Origin: Tricholoma matsutake
Taxonomy: Eukaryota; Basidiomycota; Agaricomycetes; Agaricales; Tricholomataceae
Length of the DNA stretch: 64,000 nt
Assembly: GCA_026075535.2 (NCBI GenBank)
Contig: AP026545.1
Coordinates: 3,348,001 to 3,412,000 of the forward strand
Direction of reading: 5' to 3'
The notes beneath the pieces were generated by a model. It was not told where the DNA came from and ran no database searches. It was given only the letters and a program-made list of their open reading frames with translations. Below are positions 1 to 11,637 of this stretch, one piece after another. Both the position numbers and the translations under genes were made by a program. The stretch's first letter is position 1, and every line of letters begins with the position of its first letter.

Positions 1-319
1 AAGATCTAGGTTGTCCGAAGTGCGATGAACAAGTTTCCTACAACGCGGATTTGAACTGGGCTTTTCTTATTGGGCTGCATCCCCTGGGAGAGCCTTGCCT
101 CGTGTATAATGTACAGCTGCTGCACACGTCGTGAGTAGATTATAACGGTATCGCTTGATAAAAAACGTCCAACGATGCGACCACTGGGGTCCTTGAATGT
201 CGTGGTCTTGTCCGAAATACATTGCGTGCGAAAGGAATCACGTTTTGAAATCTGGACGCGAGTCACGCGACGAGTCGCGTCCATACTCTTGCTCACATCC
301 AGAGCCATTCATAACAGTC
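1..319. other. Left edge and SMC6 upstream region
   Basis: No gene can be assigned with confidence. A minus-strand frame stays open from about 308 to the left edge, about 100 codons, and could be the 5' part of a divergent gene running out of the window. Its product has no motif I recognise, and only 11 bases would separate its first ATG from the SMC6 start, so an internal start near 284 or no gene at all is equally possible. Confidence 0.2.
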
Positions 320-3300
320 ATGGTTAAGCGGCGCACAGAATCTGACAGCGCAGAAGAAAGTCCGACCACTAGGGCAAAACGCGCTAGAACTGTCGATAGT
401 GATGACGACGAAAACTTCGAAATACCTTCTAACTTGCAAAACAAGGGCAAAGGCAAAGCGCACAATGTTACTTTTGACGAAGGAGGAGAAGACGATGCTA
501 CTGCTGAGGCTGAAGCCGAGGAAAACCGCTTCGAACAGGAACATAGAGAAACAATCCTCGCTGGTTTGGAGGAGAAGCGCAAGGTTCACGGTGTACGTGT
601 CGTCTGTGAAGTGTTGTTCTGGATATTCAATCTCATGTCTATATGCGCGTACAGGGCATTGCAGACCACGGTATAATCGAGTCCATCGAGATGCATCAGT
701 TCATGTGTCACAAATTCCTCACGTTCACATTTGGTCCACAGATCAACTTTATCATTGGTGTGTAGATCCTATTACCCTCGGCATTATGCATAGTCTCATG
801 TACCTTGTAGGTCATAACGGAAGTACGTATATCATCGTCACTAGGGACGAGTTGAAATCCATATACTACAACAGGTGGCAAAAGTGCTGTCCTTTCAGCC
901 ATCACAGTAGCACTAGGTGGCAAGGCCACGTCCACAGGCCGTGGCAGTGGCCTGAAGTCCTTCATTCGCGAAGGCCAGAGGTTCGTTGCTACCCAAAGTT
1001 GACCCGACCTTAGGCTGACAAGAAGAGCAACATCACAGCGCAGCAGAAGTGACCATCTCACTCAAGAACCAAGGTGAAGAGGCGTACAAACCGAAAGAGT
1101 ACGGTAAATCGATTGTCATTACTCGTAAGTTCACCAGGGAGGGGTCATCCACGTGGAAGATCCAGAGCAAGGATGGGCGTACCATCAGTACCAAGAGGGA
1201 CGAGCTGTCTGCTATCTGTGACCACATGAATATCCAGGTGGACAATCCTATGAACGTCCTTACGCAGGGTGAGTCTTCTTCATGCCAAATTGAGCCCGTA
1301 CTGATAGCGTGGGGCATAGATGCCGCTAGACAGTTCTTGAGTGCTTCACATCCCAATGATAAGTACAAGGTAGGTTCACAATGTTTGCTTCCTTCTTGGT
1401 CTGGGGACTTATAAATCCCATAGTTCTTTCTTCGTGGAACCCAGCTCTCTCAGCTTTCCGATGAATATAATACATGCCTCGATAACATTAAAACGACCTT
1501 CCAAACCCTCGCGCAAAAGAAGGAAGTTCTACCTGACTTGCGCACTGCGTTTCGTGATGCCACCCTTCGCTTTGAGGAGGCTGCCAAAGCTAGAGAACAG
1601 AAAAAGAAAGCTGATGAACTGAAGAAAGAGCTCGCGTGGGCGCATGTCAAAGCGAAGGAAGATGAGATGACGGCCAAGATCGGTGAGGTTGCTAAGATGA
1701 GCAGACGCTTGCCGAAGATCCAGCAGAGTGTCGATGATGCTACGGTGGGCTCTCTCTTTCCTGCATGCTATGTGTCTGATCTTCATTGTCGTAATGGAAA
1801 GGCTAAAGTCAACGAAGAGACTGAAAATGTTACACGACTCCAAGCCGAGCTGGATGCGTTGGGTGATATTGATGATCTCAAAGCACAAAAGGATGCACTG
1901 CAAGCTGAGAGTCGACGCAACAAGTCCCAGCTGAGCGATTACATCGTGTGTATCTTTACCTTCGTATCTACCTCCTATAATGCCCATCTCTTCCTAGGCC
2001 GATATGAAACGCATGGACACCAGTCTCAACGCAACTAACACCCAAATCGAGCATTTGAACGCCCAGATCGCGGTGGAGAATGCTCGGATGGCAGCGCACA
2101 GCCAAGCCAAGTTTGAAGAGACTCAACGCAAGCTTGAAGAAGCCCGTGAAGCCCTCCGTGACGCGGAGTCTGCTCTTGAGAGCATCCGAAATCAGAAGCA
2201 ACAGCAACAGACTCAAAACGAAGCGCTAAAGTCTGAAGGCGTTGCTATGGAACAAGAGATGAAGCAGTTGCAAAACAACATCCAGCAGTGCGAGGGGATG
2301 ATCGAGAGATCCAAGCAGGCAGAGAAGAATAGTCTCATTCCATATGGAAGGAACATCAAGGAGGTCTTGGAGAAAATTAGGACGATGAAGTGGGCAGGAG
2401 ATGCACCCCTTGGTCCGTTGGGCGTTTATGTCAAGGCCAAGGAGCCAAAGATATGGGGAGATCTCTTGAGGAGCCAGCTTGGCGGTTTTCTGACAGCTTT
2501 TGCACTGACCGATGCGAGAGACCGGCCAGTGCTCAAGTCGTTGCTTCAACAGAGCGGAAAGTGAGCTGTCTCTGTCCGCATTCATTGTCCCATCTCAAAA
2601 TGCTTTGATCCCAGTGAACATAATCTCATCATCATCTACGAGAAGGATATGTTCGACTACAGCAGCGGTGAACCACCCGAGAATATGCTCACTGTTCTTC
2701 GCGCTCTTGAGGTTCGTCCCATGTTGAAATCTTTCTGTGACACTGAATTTTCTTCACTCCAGATCTCTGACCCTTATGTCCTGCGAATTTTGATCAATCA
2801 AGCCAGGATTGAACGCCAACTTCTTGCGACCTTGCGTGTTGAGGGTGAGCGAAACTTGAAGAGTCTGCGTAGTGGCGGAAGTGCTTGGACGGCAGATGGC
2901 TTCCAGGTTAGGGTATTCCCGTAGGTGTTCATCAGCTATTTTCGATGAAGCTGCGATTTGATGCTATGTCTCAGTGAGGGCGGTTCTTCATCAGTACCGC
3001 TCAATATGAGGAAAGGCAATGACGCCATGAGTCTGTTATTGACAGGAAGAGATGCTGCATCTGAGATCGGGTAAATATACGCTTACAACGATTGTTCAAA
3101 ATTGTTTGTTCACATACTTGTACGTTCAGTTACTACCAAGAGGAAATCAAGAACCACGAAACGGCGTACAATGTTTTGCTTGAGAAGACTAAATCCTTGA
3201 AGGCGCGATATATTGATGGTCGACGAGCATTTGAAGGCTCAAACGTCTGTCACTCCTTCATCGCCTAATGCAGCACGCTCATTTATTTCGTCTTCCAGTC

Positions 3301-4817
3301 GCAAGAAGGTCGTGCGAACGATACGTTCAGAAGAGCTAAACATGCTTTATCAACATTGCAGCAAGAGGCAAACGAAGACCTTCCCATGGGCGTTGCTGGC
3401 TTCCAGGCCGCCAAAGAGGCAAGTGTCGTTGTTATCTGACGTTTAATATCAACCGACGACATCGTGGAATGTACAGGAAGCAGAGGCTGAAAAGGCCTCC
3501 ATCCTTGAGCAGTTCGAGGACGCGGCTAAACAAAAAGCCGAAGTTGATGGAAAACAGAGGGCGTTGCTTACAAGGATGAATGTTATCAAGAATCAGATTG
3601 ATGGGCATGAAGACCATATGAGAGCTATTGGTGTGAGTACCATTAGTTCTATCATTGAACCACTGGTGCTTATTCCCCTTAGGCGAAAGTTGAGGACGCG
3701 GCAGAAAAACGCATGAAAGCACAGAATGACAAGAAGCATTGGGAAAGTAAATTGGCGGAAGAGGAGGATAAAGTGAAGAAGGTAGAAGATGCGGTCAAGG
3801 TACTTCAGGAGGAGTTCACAGTGAGTCTTCTGGATACGGCTTTGGATCTCGACGGTGTTGATGGTAGTTGTGTACTTGAATAGAACTGGACTCAAAAGGC
3901 GGAAGAGTACTGCACACGTGTCGAAAATCCTCGCAAGACACAGACTGTTGAACGCCTCCTAAAATCGGTTCAGCAGGCCTTGCAGGAGCGCGAAAAGAGG
4001 TGAGAAAGGACTCTTTTATATGTTAATTCTCACCATCACTGACATCGAGGAGACATGGGGCCACTGTGGAAGAGATGACCATTGAAGTTAACAAAGCAAA
4101 AACCAGGCTGGAGACTGCTGAAAAAGACTTGAAGCAGATGGCTTCTCTGAACAAGGTTTCCGTCCAAATTGATATGATATCAGACATGTAAATTAACCCA
4201 TTTCCGGTTTCTCTAGGCGCTCAAGCGATCTCTCATTGTTCGTTTACAAAGGTGGCAAGAGTTCCGCCGCCACATTGCGCTTCGATGCAAGCTCGTTTTC
4301 GGTTTCCATCTTTCGCACCGTGGTTATTATGGCAAAGTTCTATTCAACCACGATGCAGGGACCTTGACGCTCAAGGTGCAGACGGACGACCAAGTTGCAA
4401 CTCAGGGTTCGCGAGACAAGGACCCTCGTTCTCTCAGTGGAGGCGAGAAATCATTCTCTACTATTTGTCTTTTGCTCTCGCTTTGGGAGTCTATTGGGTG
4501 TCCACTTCGATGTCTTGGTGCGTATTTACCGAACTCTGTCTCTCTACAATTCTGAGTGTGATGTTTCAGATGAATTTGATGTCTTCATGGACGCTGTGAA
4601 CCGTCGTATCAGCATGAAGATGATGGTAGGTATATTTTCTTAGTATTCTAACTGTTAGGCTTACATTGTGTTCCAGATCGATACTGCCAATTCCTCTGAC
4701 AAGAAACAATATGTCTTGATCACACCTCAGGACATGAACAACGTGCACATCGGCACGACGGTTCGTGTTCACAGAATGACAGATCCTGAAAGGGGACAGA
4801 AGGTTTTGAACTTCTAG
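320..4817 (+). CDS. SMC6: Structural maintenance of chromosomes protein 6 (SMC6)
   Basis: ATPase subunit of the SMC5/6 complex, which acts in the nucleus in recombinational DNA repair and replication-fork stability. A charged N-terminal tail (start ATG at 320) leads to the SMC6-typical head with [15 protein letters not shown], then Walker A HNGSGKSAVL, whose serine codon is split by an intron near 830-880. [12 protein letters not shown] segment follows at about 1235-1270. Long coiled-coil exons rich in Glu, Lys and Gln run from 1.45 to 4.2 kb on either side of a hinge-like stretch around 2.4-2.9 kb. The C-terminal head has the ABC signature [11 protein letters not shown] (about 4430-4455) and a Walker B region ending in DEFDVFMD (about 4569-4592). 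It ends with TAG at 4815-4817. There are a dozen or more short introns. Exon order and motifs leave little doubt about identity; individual splice sites were not all checked. Confidence 0.93.
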
Positions 4818-5041
4818 TTGTTACGCACGGAGGTATTTGCTGTACCCTAGAACTGTATAAGTATCTATTATCGAGTATTGCATAATTGGAGATATAATTT
4901 TGCCGAGGAGTGACGTTTCCTGTCACAGACTCGATCATTAATTTTTCATGCACCTGTCCACTGCAAAACTATCTAGACTTCAACGACTTCCTCTGCAATC
5001 CAAATTCCATAGAACTTTACAGATATCAACTTCTGTCTTTC

Positions 5042-6282
5042 ATGTCAATAACACCTAAGGCATTACCCCGAATGCGTATCATCTCCATTCCACTCACTCG
5101 ACCAAGAGCTGCTCTCAAAAATACAATACAGAATGAACCTGCTAAACGTATATTGACATACTACCAGTTCCAAATTACCTCACCTCCGAGGCCGAGCAAA
5201 TCAGCCAGCACCTCAGAAGATGGCGAAGACTCATGGATGTCGCGGTGGAGACCAGAAGGTGGAGTCGTGAAATGGGTGACGACTAAGGCGGCTGACACGT
5301 GGGCCGGTTTTGGCAAAGAAAAGGCAGGATGGAAGGTTTGCTTCTTCCTTTTTTACGCGTTTTCTGCCTTGCTGAACATTCGTGCTCCTCGTTTTTAGTT
5401 GAAGACATATCAAGCCGGTGAACGACTGGTCGATCGCATGGATTTTGAGGAGCTAGCACTGAAAGGTATAGACCCCTCACTTGGACCTCAGGTGACACAA
5501 CCAGATCCTTCGGAAAAGGAGGCAAAACACACTGGGCATCCAACCACAACTGTAATTCATATATCCTTGCATTCTGATTTAAGTATTTACAATTATGTAG
5601 ATTCCTCTCGTATACCCCTCATCAATCAGCTCAGGTACATCAACACTCGAAGAACTTCGCGCGCTCGTTGCATACCGAACACCCCGGCATCGCAGGGGTT
5701 TTATAGGATGGATGTTGTTCGCGCCTGTTACTGCCCCATTCATGATTATCCGTAGGTCAACCTTTTTTTCCCTCTTATTCCTCCCTCTTACTTATTTCAA
5801 AAAATAGCTGTAATACCTAATCTTCCATTTTTCTTCTGTGTATGGCGGTCATGGTCACACTATAAAGGTAATACCTCACTTCCTTCTGTGTCCACTTTTC
5901 GGACATTCACTGATGCAAGTTCTCTGCAGCATATAGAGCATCTCAATACCTACAAAGCCTTCTAGATAGGGGCGTAATCGTTCCCGAAGCAAGTCCCGCC
6001 CTCGATCTAGTCTACAAGGACTACGCGCCAGAATCATCGTCTCCCGAAAAAATCTCACCCGAAAACGGAAATTCACATTTAAATCCCAGTTCTAATTCAA
6101 ATCCTAGTACGAACCCTGACCCCAAGCCGCCTCCCTCGGCACATCACACCCTTCTCCTCACGCACGATGCCGTTCCTGCTATCATAAGTTTCTTTGGGCT
6201 CAAGCCAAGTGCTCTCGCGGACCTCCAACGTGCAGTTGAACAAGCACGTGTGAGGGTAGGAAGTGGCCGAAAGGTGCTTTGA
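5042..6282 (+). CDS. Mitochondrial K+/H+ exchange-related protein (Mit_KHE1 family)
   Basis: Member of the fungal family linked to potassium/proton exchange across the inner mitochondrial membrane. Exon 1 (5042-5335) holds the conserved start MRIISIPLTRPRAAL followed by a tyrosine-rich YYQFQ block and a WVTTKAADTWAGFGKEKAGWK segment. A phase-0 intron at 5336-5398 precedes LKTYQAGERLVDRMDFEE. A hydrophobic hairpin (GWMFFAPVTAPFMIIPVIPNLPFFF) spans two more introns around 5750-5880 and is followed by WRSWSHYKAYRASQ. The C-terminal part has a Ser/Asn/Pro-rich linker and a final helix ending KVL. Stop TGA is at 6280-6282. Two in-frame ATGs exist (5042 and 5072); I chose the first. The gene starts 224 bp after SMC6 on the same strand. 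Family assignment rests on the N-terminal block and the membrane hairpin. Confidence 0.8.
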
Positions 6283-7328
6283 GCGCAACAACAGAAAGAC
6301 GAAAAGGAATGTCGTTCTACTATTGCAGATCGAATTTTTGCAAGTCCTCGATAGGCCACCATGCTGGCTGTTGGGTTTTCTGGGTATCCTTCCTCAACCA
6401 TTATTGACTGTGCGCAAATTCCGCGGAACACTGTTCGGGAGATGGGTGGATTTGCATTCAGTGACACTGGCTGCACAGCAAGATACTTCTGGGGAGGTAT
6501 CATGTCAGTATTGTAGAAGTATTCTTAATACTGTCATCATACTCACCAAGAGATATTTTGCCAGTATTCATACTGATCTAAGATACCACTTGAGTACCTT
6601 CAGTACTGTCAAAATATGATATGATACTATCAAAATACTTCTGGCAAAGTCTGTTGACAATATTAGGAATACTGTCAGGGTTCTTCCACAGTACTTCTCC
6701 AGCAGTATTGTGCCTTGCACCCAGTGTGAACGATCCTGCCTGTCAATTATATTATATTTATGTTCACAAGTTATGTACCTGAATAGTTGCTGTATTATCC
6801 TTATCAGCTCAGTGCAACCTTGAACATGCACCTCACTCGAGCTCCATATGATCTTTGTCGTAAGCCAGAACAACTGGAAGAAATCGGGAACCTCGAAGAT
6901 TCTAAATGCGGCATTGTGTGAAGTCCAGGTCACCCAAAGGAGCCTGAGTATCCTTGACAGTTACGCCCAATGATGCAATAGCGATCAGCATTCGAATGTG
7001 CATTCGACGAAAGCAAGGCCCTGAAGTTGCCTGAACTCCAGTACTAGGAATACATGTGAGGGAAAGTACAACCCACTGGCAAGTAAGGTAAAGTATACAT
7101 GTGGATAAAATAGATGGAACAAGATGGGCGGGAAAGAAAGTCAATACGCGGCGGACCGATATATGTATCCTGCCAAGGCACAGATGATTGAGTTGAATAC
7201 TACTTACAAACATGTGGCTCCTAAGATTTCTGGTCAACCCGGTGGTGCTCTGTGTATGTCATTAAGGTAACGGCGGGGTATGGCTCGTGAAGAGATGAGC
7301 TACCAGGGTACGCTGTATCGGCTGTGGA
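6283..7328. other. Intergenic region between KHE1-like gene and F-box gene
   Basis: Apart from the MITE at 6465-6726, this 1-kb stretch is AT-rich and I see no coding region. Open frames here are short and lack codon structure. It carries the 3' flanks of two convergent genes, so terminator signals for both should lie here, but none is distinctive. Confidence 0.5.
6465..6726. mobile_element. CACTG-ended non-autonomous MITE
   Basis: A 262-bp element begins CACTGG and ends CCAGTG. The two ends form an imperfect inverted repeat of about 36 bp, with roughly three quarters of positions matching. It is flanked on both sides by TGA (6462-6464 and 6727-6729), a 3-bp target-site duplication. The interior is AT-rich with many short CAGTA/TACTG words. 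A CACT(A/G) start plus a 3-bp duplication is the hallmark of the CACTA (EnSpm/CMC) superfamily; the assignment is inference because there is no coding capacity. Confidence 0.65.
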
Positions 7329-9017
7329 TCAAGCATCGTCTTCTTCTTCGTCCTCCTCCATCTCTTCTTTCCCTTCCTCCTCCTCGTCTTCATCTTCCTC
7401 CTCGCCTTCCTCCTCTTCCGGTTCACACCACCCTACCTTCACCTTCTTCCCATCCTTTCCGACCCATCCGTGATCAACTAAATCATCCAACACCACATCC
7501 CTTCCCCTCTGCCTCTCACTCCACGCCACAATCCACCTCTCTACCTTATACATCCCACCCCTGCCATCCGTTACTTCCCCATTCTCACCCCTCTCCATCC
7601 CCATATTCTCCCTATACTCAATAAAGTCAGCCACCTTATTCCCCGGCAACCCGGACATCCTCACAATACGTAATACTGGCAGCAACGGGATATGACCTGT
7701 GCGGTCTAGAACTGGTATTGGGTGCATGAGCACGCGAAGGAACTCATCGCGGATAGAGGAAAAGTGCATTTCGAGACAACGTAGTCCCTCCAAACGGTGC
7801 AGGAATGCGCGGAAGCTATCCACACTACATTCCAAAGCGGAAATGACCAGAGTCTCGAGTTTTGCGAGGGCGGGAAAGGGTAGATGGATTGGCGACATGA
7901 CGGAGGGCGAGAGCGACGATCGCGTACCAGACGAAATTGGGGATGATGGTGACGATGCCGTATCACTGCCAGATGCCAAAGTTTGAGGCTCTTGTATCTG
8001 TGTACCAGCAATGAGCTTCATAAACGGGGTGAAGTCCTGATCAGGGAGATCCAGGCTAAGTTGTTTCAGCTCAGGCATGACGAGGCGCTCCAAAAGAAGG
8101 CACAAGTAATCTGGGTCCAAATCTGTTAGACTCAACCTTTCCAGCGTTCTAATGTATATTCTCTCCTTCGTCGATGGCCATACCACCTTTGTATCATCAT
8201 TCCCGTTCGCAACTCTCGCTGGGCCAGAGTAGTGCAGGGACAGTGCATGCAGCTCGGGGCTGTTGCGGAGCATGTTATCCCAGTACTCGTACTGTGGGCG
8301 AATGCTCTCGGGGTGCAGTGCGAGCTCTAGGTGCCGCAGGTGCACAAGGTAAGGGCTGTCTGCCCAGGGGAGGTTCACACCGATCAGCGACACATTCTTC
8401 AGTCGCGGGAGGTTGTTGCTGAAGACCATCACAGGTGGGCGGTAAGTTGCGATATAGAGGTTCTGCGAGGTGCGGTAGTCCTCGAAGTGGTATAGTTGAA
8501 GAGTCTCTAGGTTCGGTGCGGGCCCGCAGGAGCTGAGGAACTGCCTCGCGGTAAGTTTGCAATCATTTTCTCGCACCTTGAGATGAAACGCTCGCCAGCG
8601 CTTCACATGTGGAATAATGATGCTGAATACTTGGTGGATCTCTTCCTTGCAGAGCGTTACCCCAGGGATGTGGTCCTGCGCTGCTATAGTGTCTACTAAG
8701 ATGTCCAGGAGTTGGCCTGTGGCGGAGCAGCGGATGAGGAATTCTGCTGCTCGTTCGAGATGGGAGGGCTCTCGAAAGTAAAGGGTGCTCCAGAGGCAAG
8801 ATGTTCGAAGTGCAATCTGACGCCAATGACGACATATATGGGAAGCCAAGAGCTGAAAATTAGATGATGGAGCAGCATAATAGTCCTCGTCTGGCTTGAG
8901 AAGGAAGGGAGAAGCGGAGTATGGGTAATCATACCCTGCACCGAGAATGAATATACGGGTGAGTAGCTCTACGGGTAAAGAATGGATGCCAGTAGGTCGA
9001 TAAGAGAAGCGGAGCAT
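7329..9017 (-). CDS. F-box-like domain protein with LRR-type body and acidic tail
   Basis: Single open exon of 562 codons. Residues about 10-60 match the F-box-like pattern common in Agaricomycetes: IHSLPVELLTRIF, then ICRHWRQIALRTSCLWSTL. This is the segment that binds Skp1 in SCF ubiquitin ligases. The middle holds loosely repeated Leu-rich strands (for example LETLQLYHF, LRHLELAL, LERLSLTDLD), consistent with a leucine-rich substrate-binding body. A serine-rich insert lies around residue 350, and the last 35 residues or so are almost all Glu and Asp. Substrate unknown. Start is ATG at 9017. Upstream, splice-like sites suggest one or two 5'-leader introns (9020-9170). It is convergent with the KHE1-like gene. 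The acidic, low-complexity end makes the complementary strand look like a proline-rich frame, which is a shadow. Confidence 0.8.
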   Translation of the reverse strand: MLRFSYRPTGIHSLPVELLTRIFILGAGYDYPYSASPFLLKPDEDYYAAPSSNFQLLASHICRHWRQIALRTSCLWSTLYFREPSHLERAAEFLIRCSATGQLLDILVDTIAAQDHIPGVTLCKEEIHQVFSIIIPHVKRWRAFHLKVRENDCKLTARQFLSSCGPAPNLETLQLYHFEDYRTSQNLYIATYRPPVMVFSNNLPRLKNVSLIGVNLPWADSPYLVHLRHLELALHPESIRPQYEYWDNMLRNSPELHALSLHYSGPARVANGNDDTKVVWPSTKERIYIRTLERLSLTDLDPDYLCLLLERLVMPELKQLSLDLPDQDFTPFMKLIAGTQIQEPQTLASGSDTASSPSSPISSGTRSSLSPSVMSPIHLPFPALAKLETLVISALECSVDSFRAFLHRLEGLRCLEMHFSSIRDEFLRVLMHPIPVLDRTGHIPLLPVLRIVRMSGLPGNKVADFIEYRENMGMERGENGEVTDGRGGMYKVERWIVAWSERQRGRDVVLDDLVDHGWVGKDGKKVKVGWCEPEEEEGEEEDEDEEEEGKEEMEEDEEEDDA

Positions 9018-10289
9018 TGGATAATTGTAACTAGGACGTTCTAGTGATGCGGAAGAATGTGTATACCTGAGCTCAGCTTGAAATAAAATTGAGGAAGAGA
9101 CCTGACCGCGGATACTGTTGGATTAGTACTAGACTATAACCAGGTAGACACTCACCGAGGACATGGTACTGATACACACCATCTATCCGTCGGTGGGAAT
9201 AAGTAACACTCGGTGGAGTGACTTATTTGACAGTAGCGTGGCAGGCTCAGCTGGCTGTGGGAGATGGTAATAGAAGAAAGCAAGAAAGGGGAGAAAAGCT
9301 GAGTATTGGCATAGAAGAATGGGTTGAGGGGGGGCAAAGAGTTTCTTCATGGACCGCCAATCTTAACCTCCATTCCCGATCAGCTCTTTCATCTGCCATT
9401 CCCAGCACTTGGCTGCCTTCTTACCTTCTTTCTTCCCCTAAGCTTCCCATGTTGCTTTCATGCCCTACTGGCCTCATGTCGCATTCTGCAAGAGTTAATA
9501 GCTTGACCTGACGTGGCGACGTGTTCCCACACCGTGACCTACTAGAACTCGTCACTGGCTCTATGAAATGCATCCATTTCAAGATACCATCAGATTCCAT
9601 GGGAAGGAAGCGCACCCCTTTGCAGCCCTTGGCGTTATCTGGACCTTGTTGCACAGTGTGGACGACAAACAACTTGTCAAAAGCCCCGATATTGGTTCTA
9701 GTTTGGTTTGGACCACCGCGATCTGCCAGCGGTAACTATTCCTGTTGTTAAAAAGAAATCATGATCCTCGCGTTTTAGGATCTGCCACGCTGCAAATCCT
9801 GAACCCACGACTCCCGACGTCAACTTTGGGCATTGCGCCCCTGTCTTGATATGATAGCAGATAACTTCCTGTCTACCCCACGCACCCGCTTCACATCCTT
9901 CATACTTGTCATCGATTCATCCTTGAGTCAGCCAATCACAACAGTCTCAATACTTTATCGGCGATAGCTGGCTGCCAGTGGCGTTGTCTTCTTGTCCTTC
10001 TCCTCGTGATTAAAAAAGTCCTTCTTAATCGTGGGTGCACGTCTGCTCAGACACTTTCATTCGATCGGATAGTAGGTTCAGTGGCAGGATTCCCAGACGG
10101 TACGGAGTCCGGCCGGAGCTTCGCCAGAATAACTCTCAGGTCATGGCAAGCTATTCAAACACTAAGTATATGTAATGACAAGCATAATCTTTTAGGTCAC
10201 CATAAGTATGTTACTGGGGACCAATATGGACGGGTGTATCATACGACACTCGGGTATATGGGAAAAATGCAAATCACAGAATGGTGCAG
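9018..10289. other. Intergenic region upstream of F-box gene
   Basis: The first 150 bases probably hold the F-box leader. On the minus strand an ATGTCCTCG is followed by a GTGAGT donor, an AACAG acceptor, a short exon and a GTATAC donor, which would read as a 16-codon upstream frame if spliced. The rest, to 10289, shows only short frames on both strands and no recognisable coding, repeat or RNA signal. Confidence 0.4.
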
Positions 10290-11637
10290 TTACAGCACAG
10301 GGTCATGGTTGTTAGGAGCAATGGAGGTCGCACACAGTTGGCTGTGCTGGCTCTTTCTTAGTGCAATCTGCAGCTGCTCCATCCATATGTCGCACCTCAT
10401 CATGATACTACCCACCGCCTTCTTCAATTCACCAGGCCCTATTGTTCTTCGCACCACGCTCATCTCATTGTGCAGCCGATCCGTGAGCCACATCAGTACT
10501 GATTCAAATCGGCGGATCCCCTCGGATCCGTCGCCGTTGAAGAACCAATAAGTAGGCCCTGCGTGCACGACGATAGCTTGTATGGCCTCCACGTGTTCGA
10601 ACGCCACGAGATTTTGCATTACCATATTCAGACAAGCGGTGATGTTCGCAGAAGTGATGATGTCGCGTGTGAAGAGTTCACCAATGAACGAGCCCAGCGC
10701 GATCGCTGCGCGTAGGTATGCAGGGGAAGGTATCCACTGGTAAGATATAGCCTTCGGGTTATTATTCTGTTGTCGCACGTCATTCAGCGATCACCCTCGA
10801 CTTATCATACGCCTGATAACTCACAGCATCCCATACACTCACGTACGTCCCCAGCACGACCTCCTTGATGTGCCATAGGAACGACTTTCCATAATCTTCG
10901 CCCCTCATATTCTGGAACTTTTTATACACCTCCTGCGCAAACCTTGCAACCACGCCTACCTGCTCCGGTGAAATATCCTCTGTTCCCCGCCACACAAATT
11001 CCTGCGCAAGCTCTGTCATCGCCTCCGACGAGCTCCACGGCTCTGAGTTGACGATAACCATCGAGAGTACGTCATAGTCTGGTGTGGTATTCGCAGTCGT
11101 GTCCAAGGCCCTCCTGAAGGTGCAGAGCCATCTAGGTATCAGGGTGGGAAGAGTGTCCCCCGAGACAGGGCGAAGAAGCCGCCGGGGGTTGGAAGTGAGT
11201 GCGAGTGTGGGCGTGGCCACGGGTGAAGCAGAATCAGGAAGAAAGGAAGGCACGAATGGCTTTGCGTTGGGATTCAGCTCGTCGGCTGACATCCGGCTAT
11301 TCGGTGCCACTATCGGGATCGTAGGTTGGTTGCATCCGTTGGTGTCATTGACGGAAGGACGCGGTGTGCGAAGATCATCTCCACCAACACTGTCAACGTC
11401 ATTTTTGTCGGATGTAAAGATATTTCTGACTTCATCGTCTTCTAGTGCCAATGTCGAAGTGGATGGTGTACTTGAGGCAGAAGAAGTGTGCGCCTCCAGT
11501 GCTTGCTGCAACCCAAACTGGAAACTCTCCAGCGCATATTTGTCGTCTGAAGTGAGTGGCGTAACGGGAGGAGGAGGATTGTGGTGAGTTTCGAAAAGCT
11601 TGTTGAGAAGGGCAGTCTCGGGTGTGGGGGGTGGCAT
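10290..11637 (-). CDS. MIF4G (eIF4G-like) domain protein
   Basis: Two exons, 11637-10825 and 10766-10290, joined across a 58-nt phase-0 intron (donor GTGAGT, acceptor ACAACAG) give about 429 residues. The N-terminal third is Pro/Ser/Thr-rich and low in order. From about residue 165 the helical pattern PRWLCTFRRALD..., then FAQEVYKKF, AIALGSFIGELFTRDIIT and MVMQNLVAFEHVEAIQAIVVHAG follows the MIF4G fold of eIF4G, Upf2 and CBP80; GSFIGELF is the most telling piece. Such domains bind RNA helicases and RNA. Without a visible eIF4E-binding motif or HEAT tail it is shorter than canonical eIF4G, so it is more likely a lineage-specific MIF4G protein than the initiation factor itself. A TATA-like element lies about 75 bp upstream. 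Confidence 0.62.

Noticed and set aside
30..110. Possible minus-strand tRNA with a GTTCAAATCC B-box-like motif near position 50
   Set aside because: No 5-bp T-arm pairing around the loop and no A box at the right distance.
7280..7624. Proline/serine-rich plus-strand frame
   Set aside because: Exact complement of the Glu/Asp-rich tail of the F-box protein; low-complexity shadow.
10006..10551. 181-codon plus-strand frame
   Set aside because: Overlaps the spliced minus-strand MIF4G gene, whose frame has clear domain sequence; this one has none and is a shadow.
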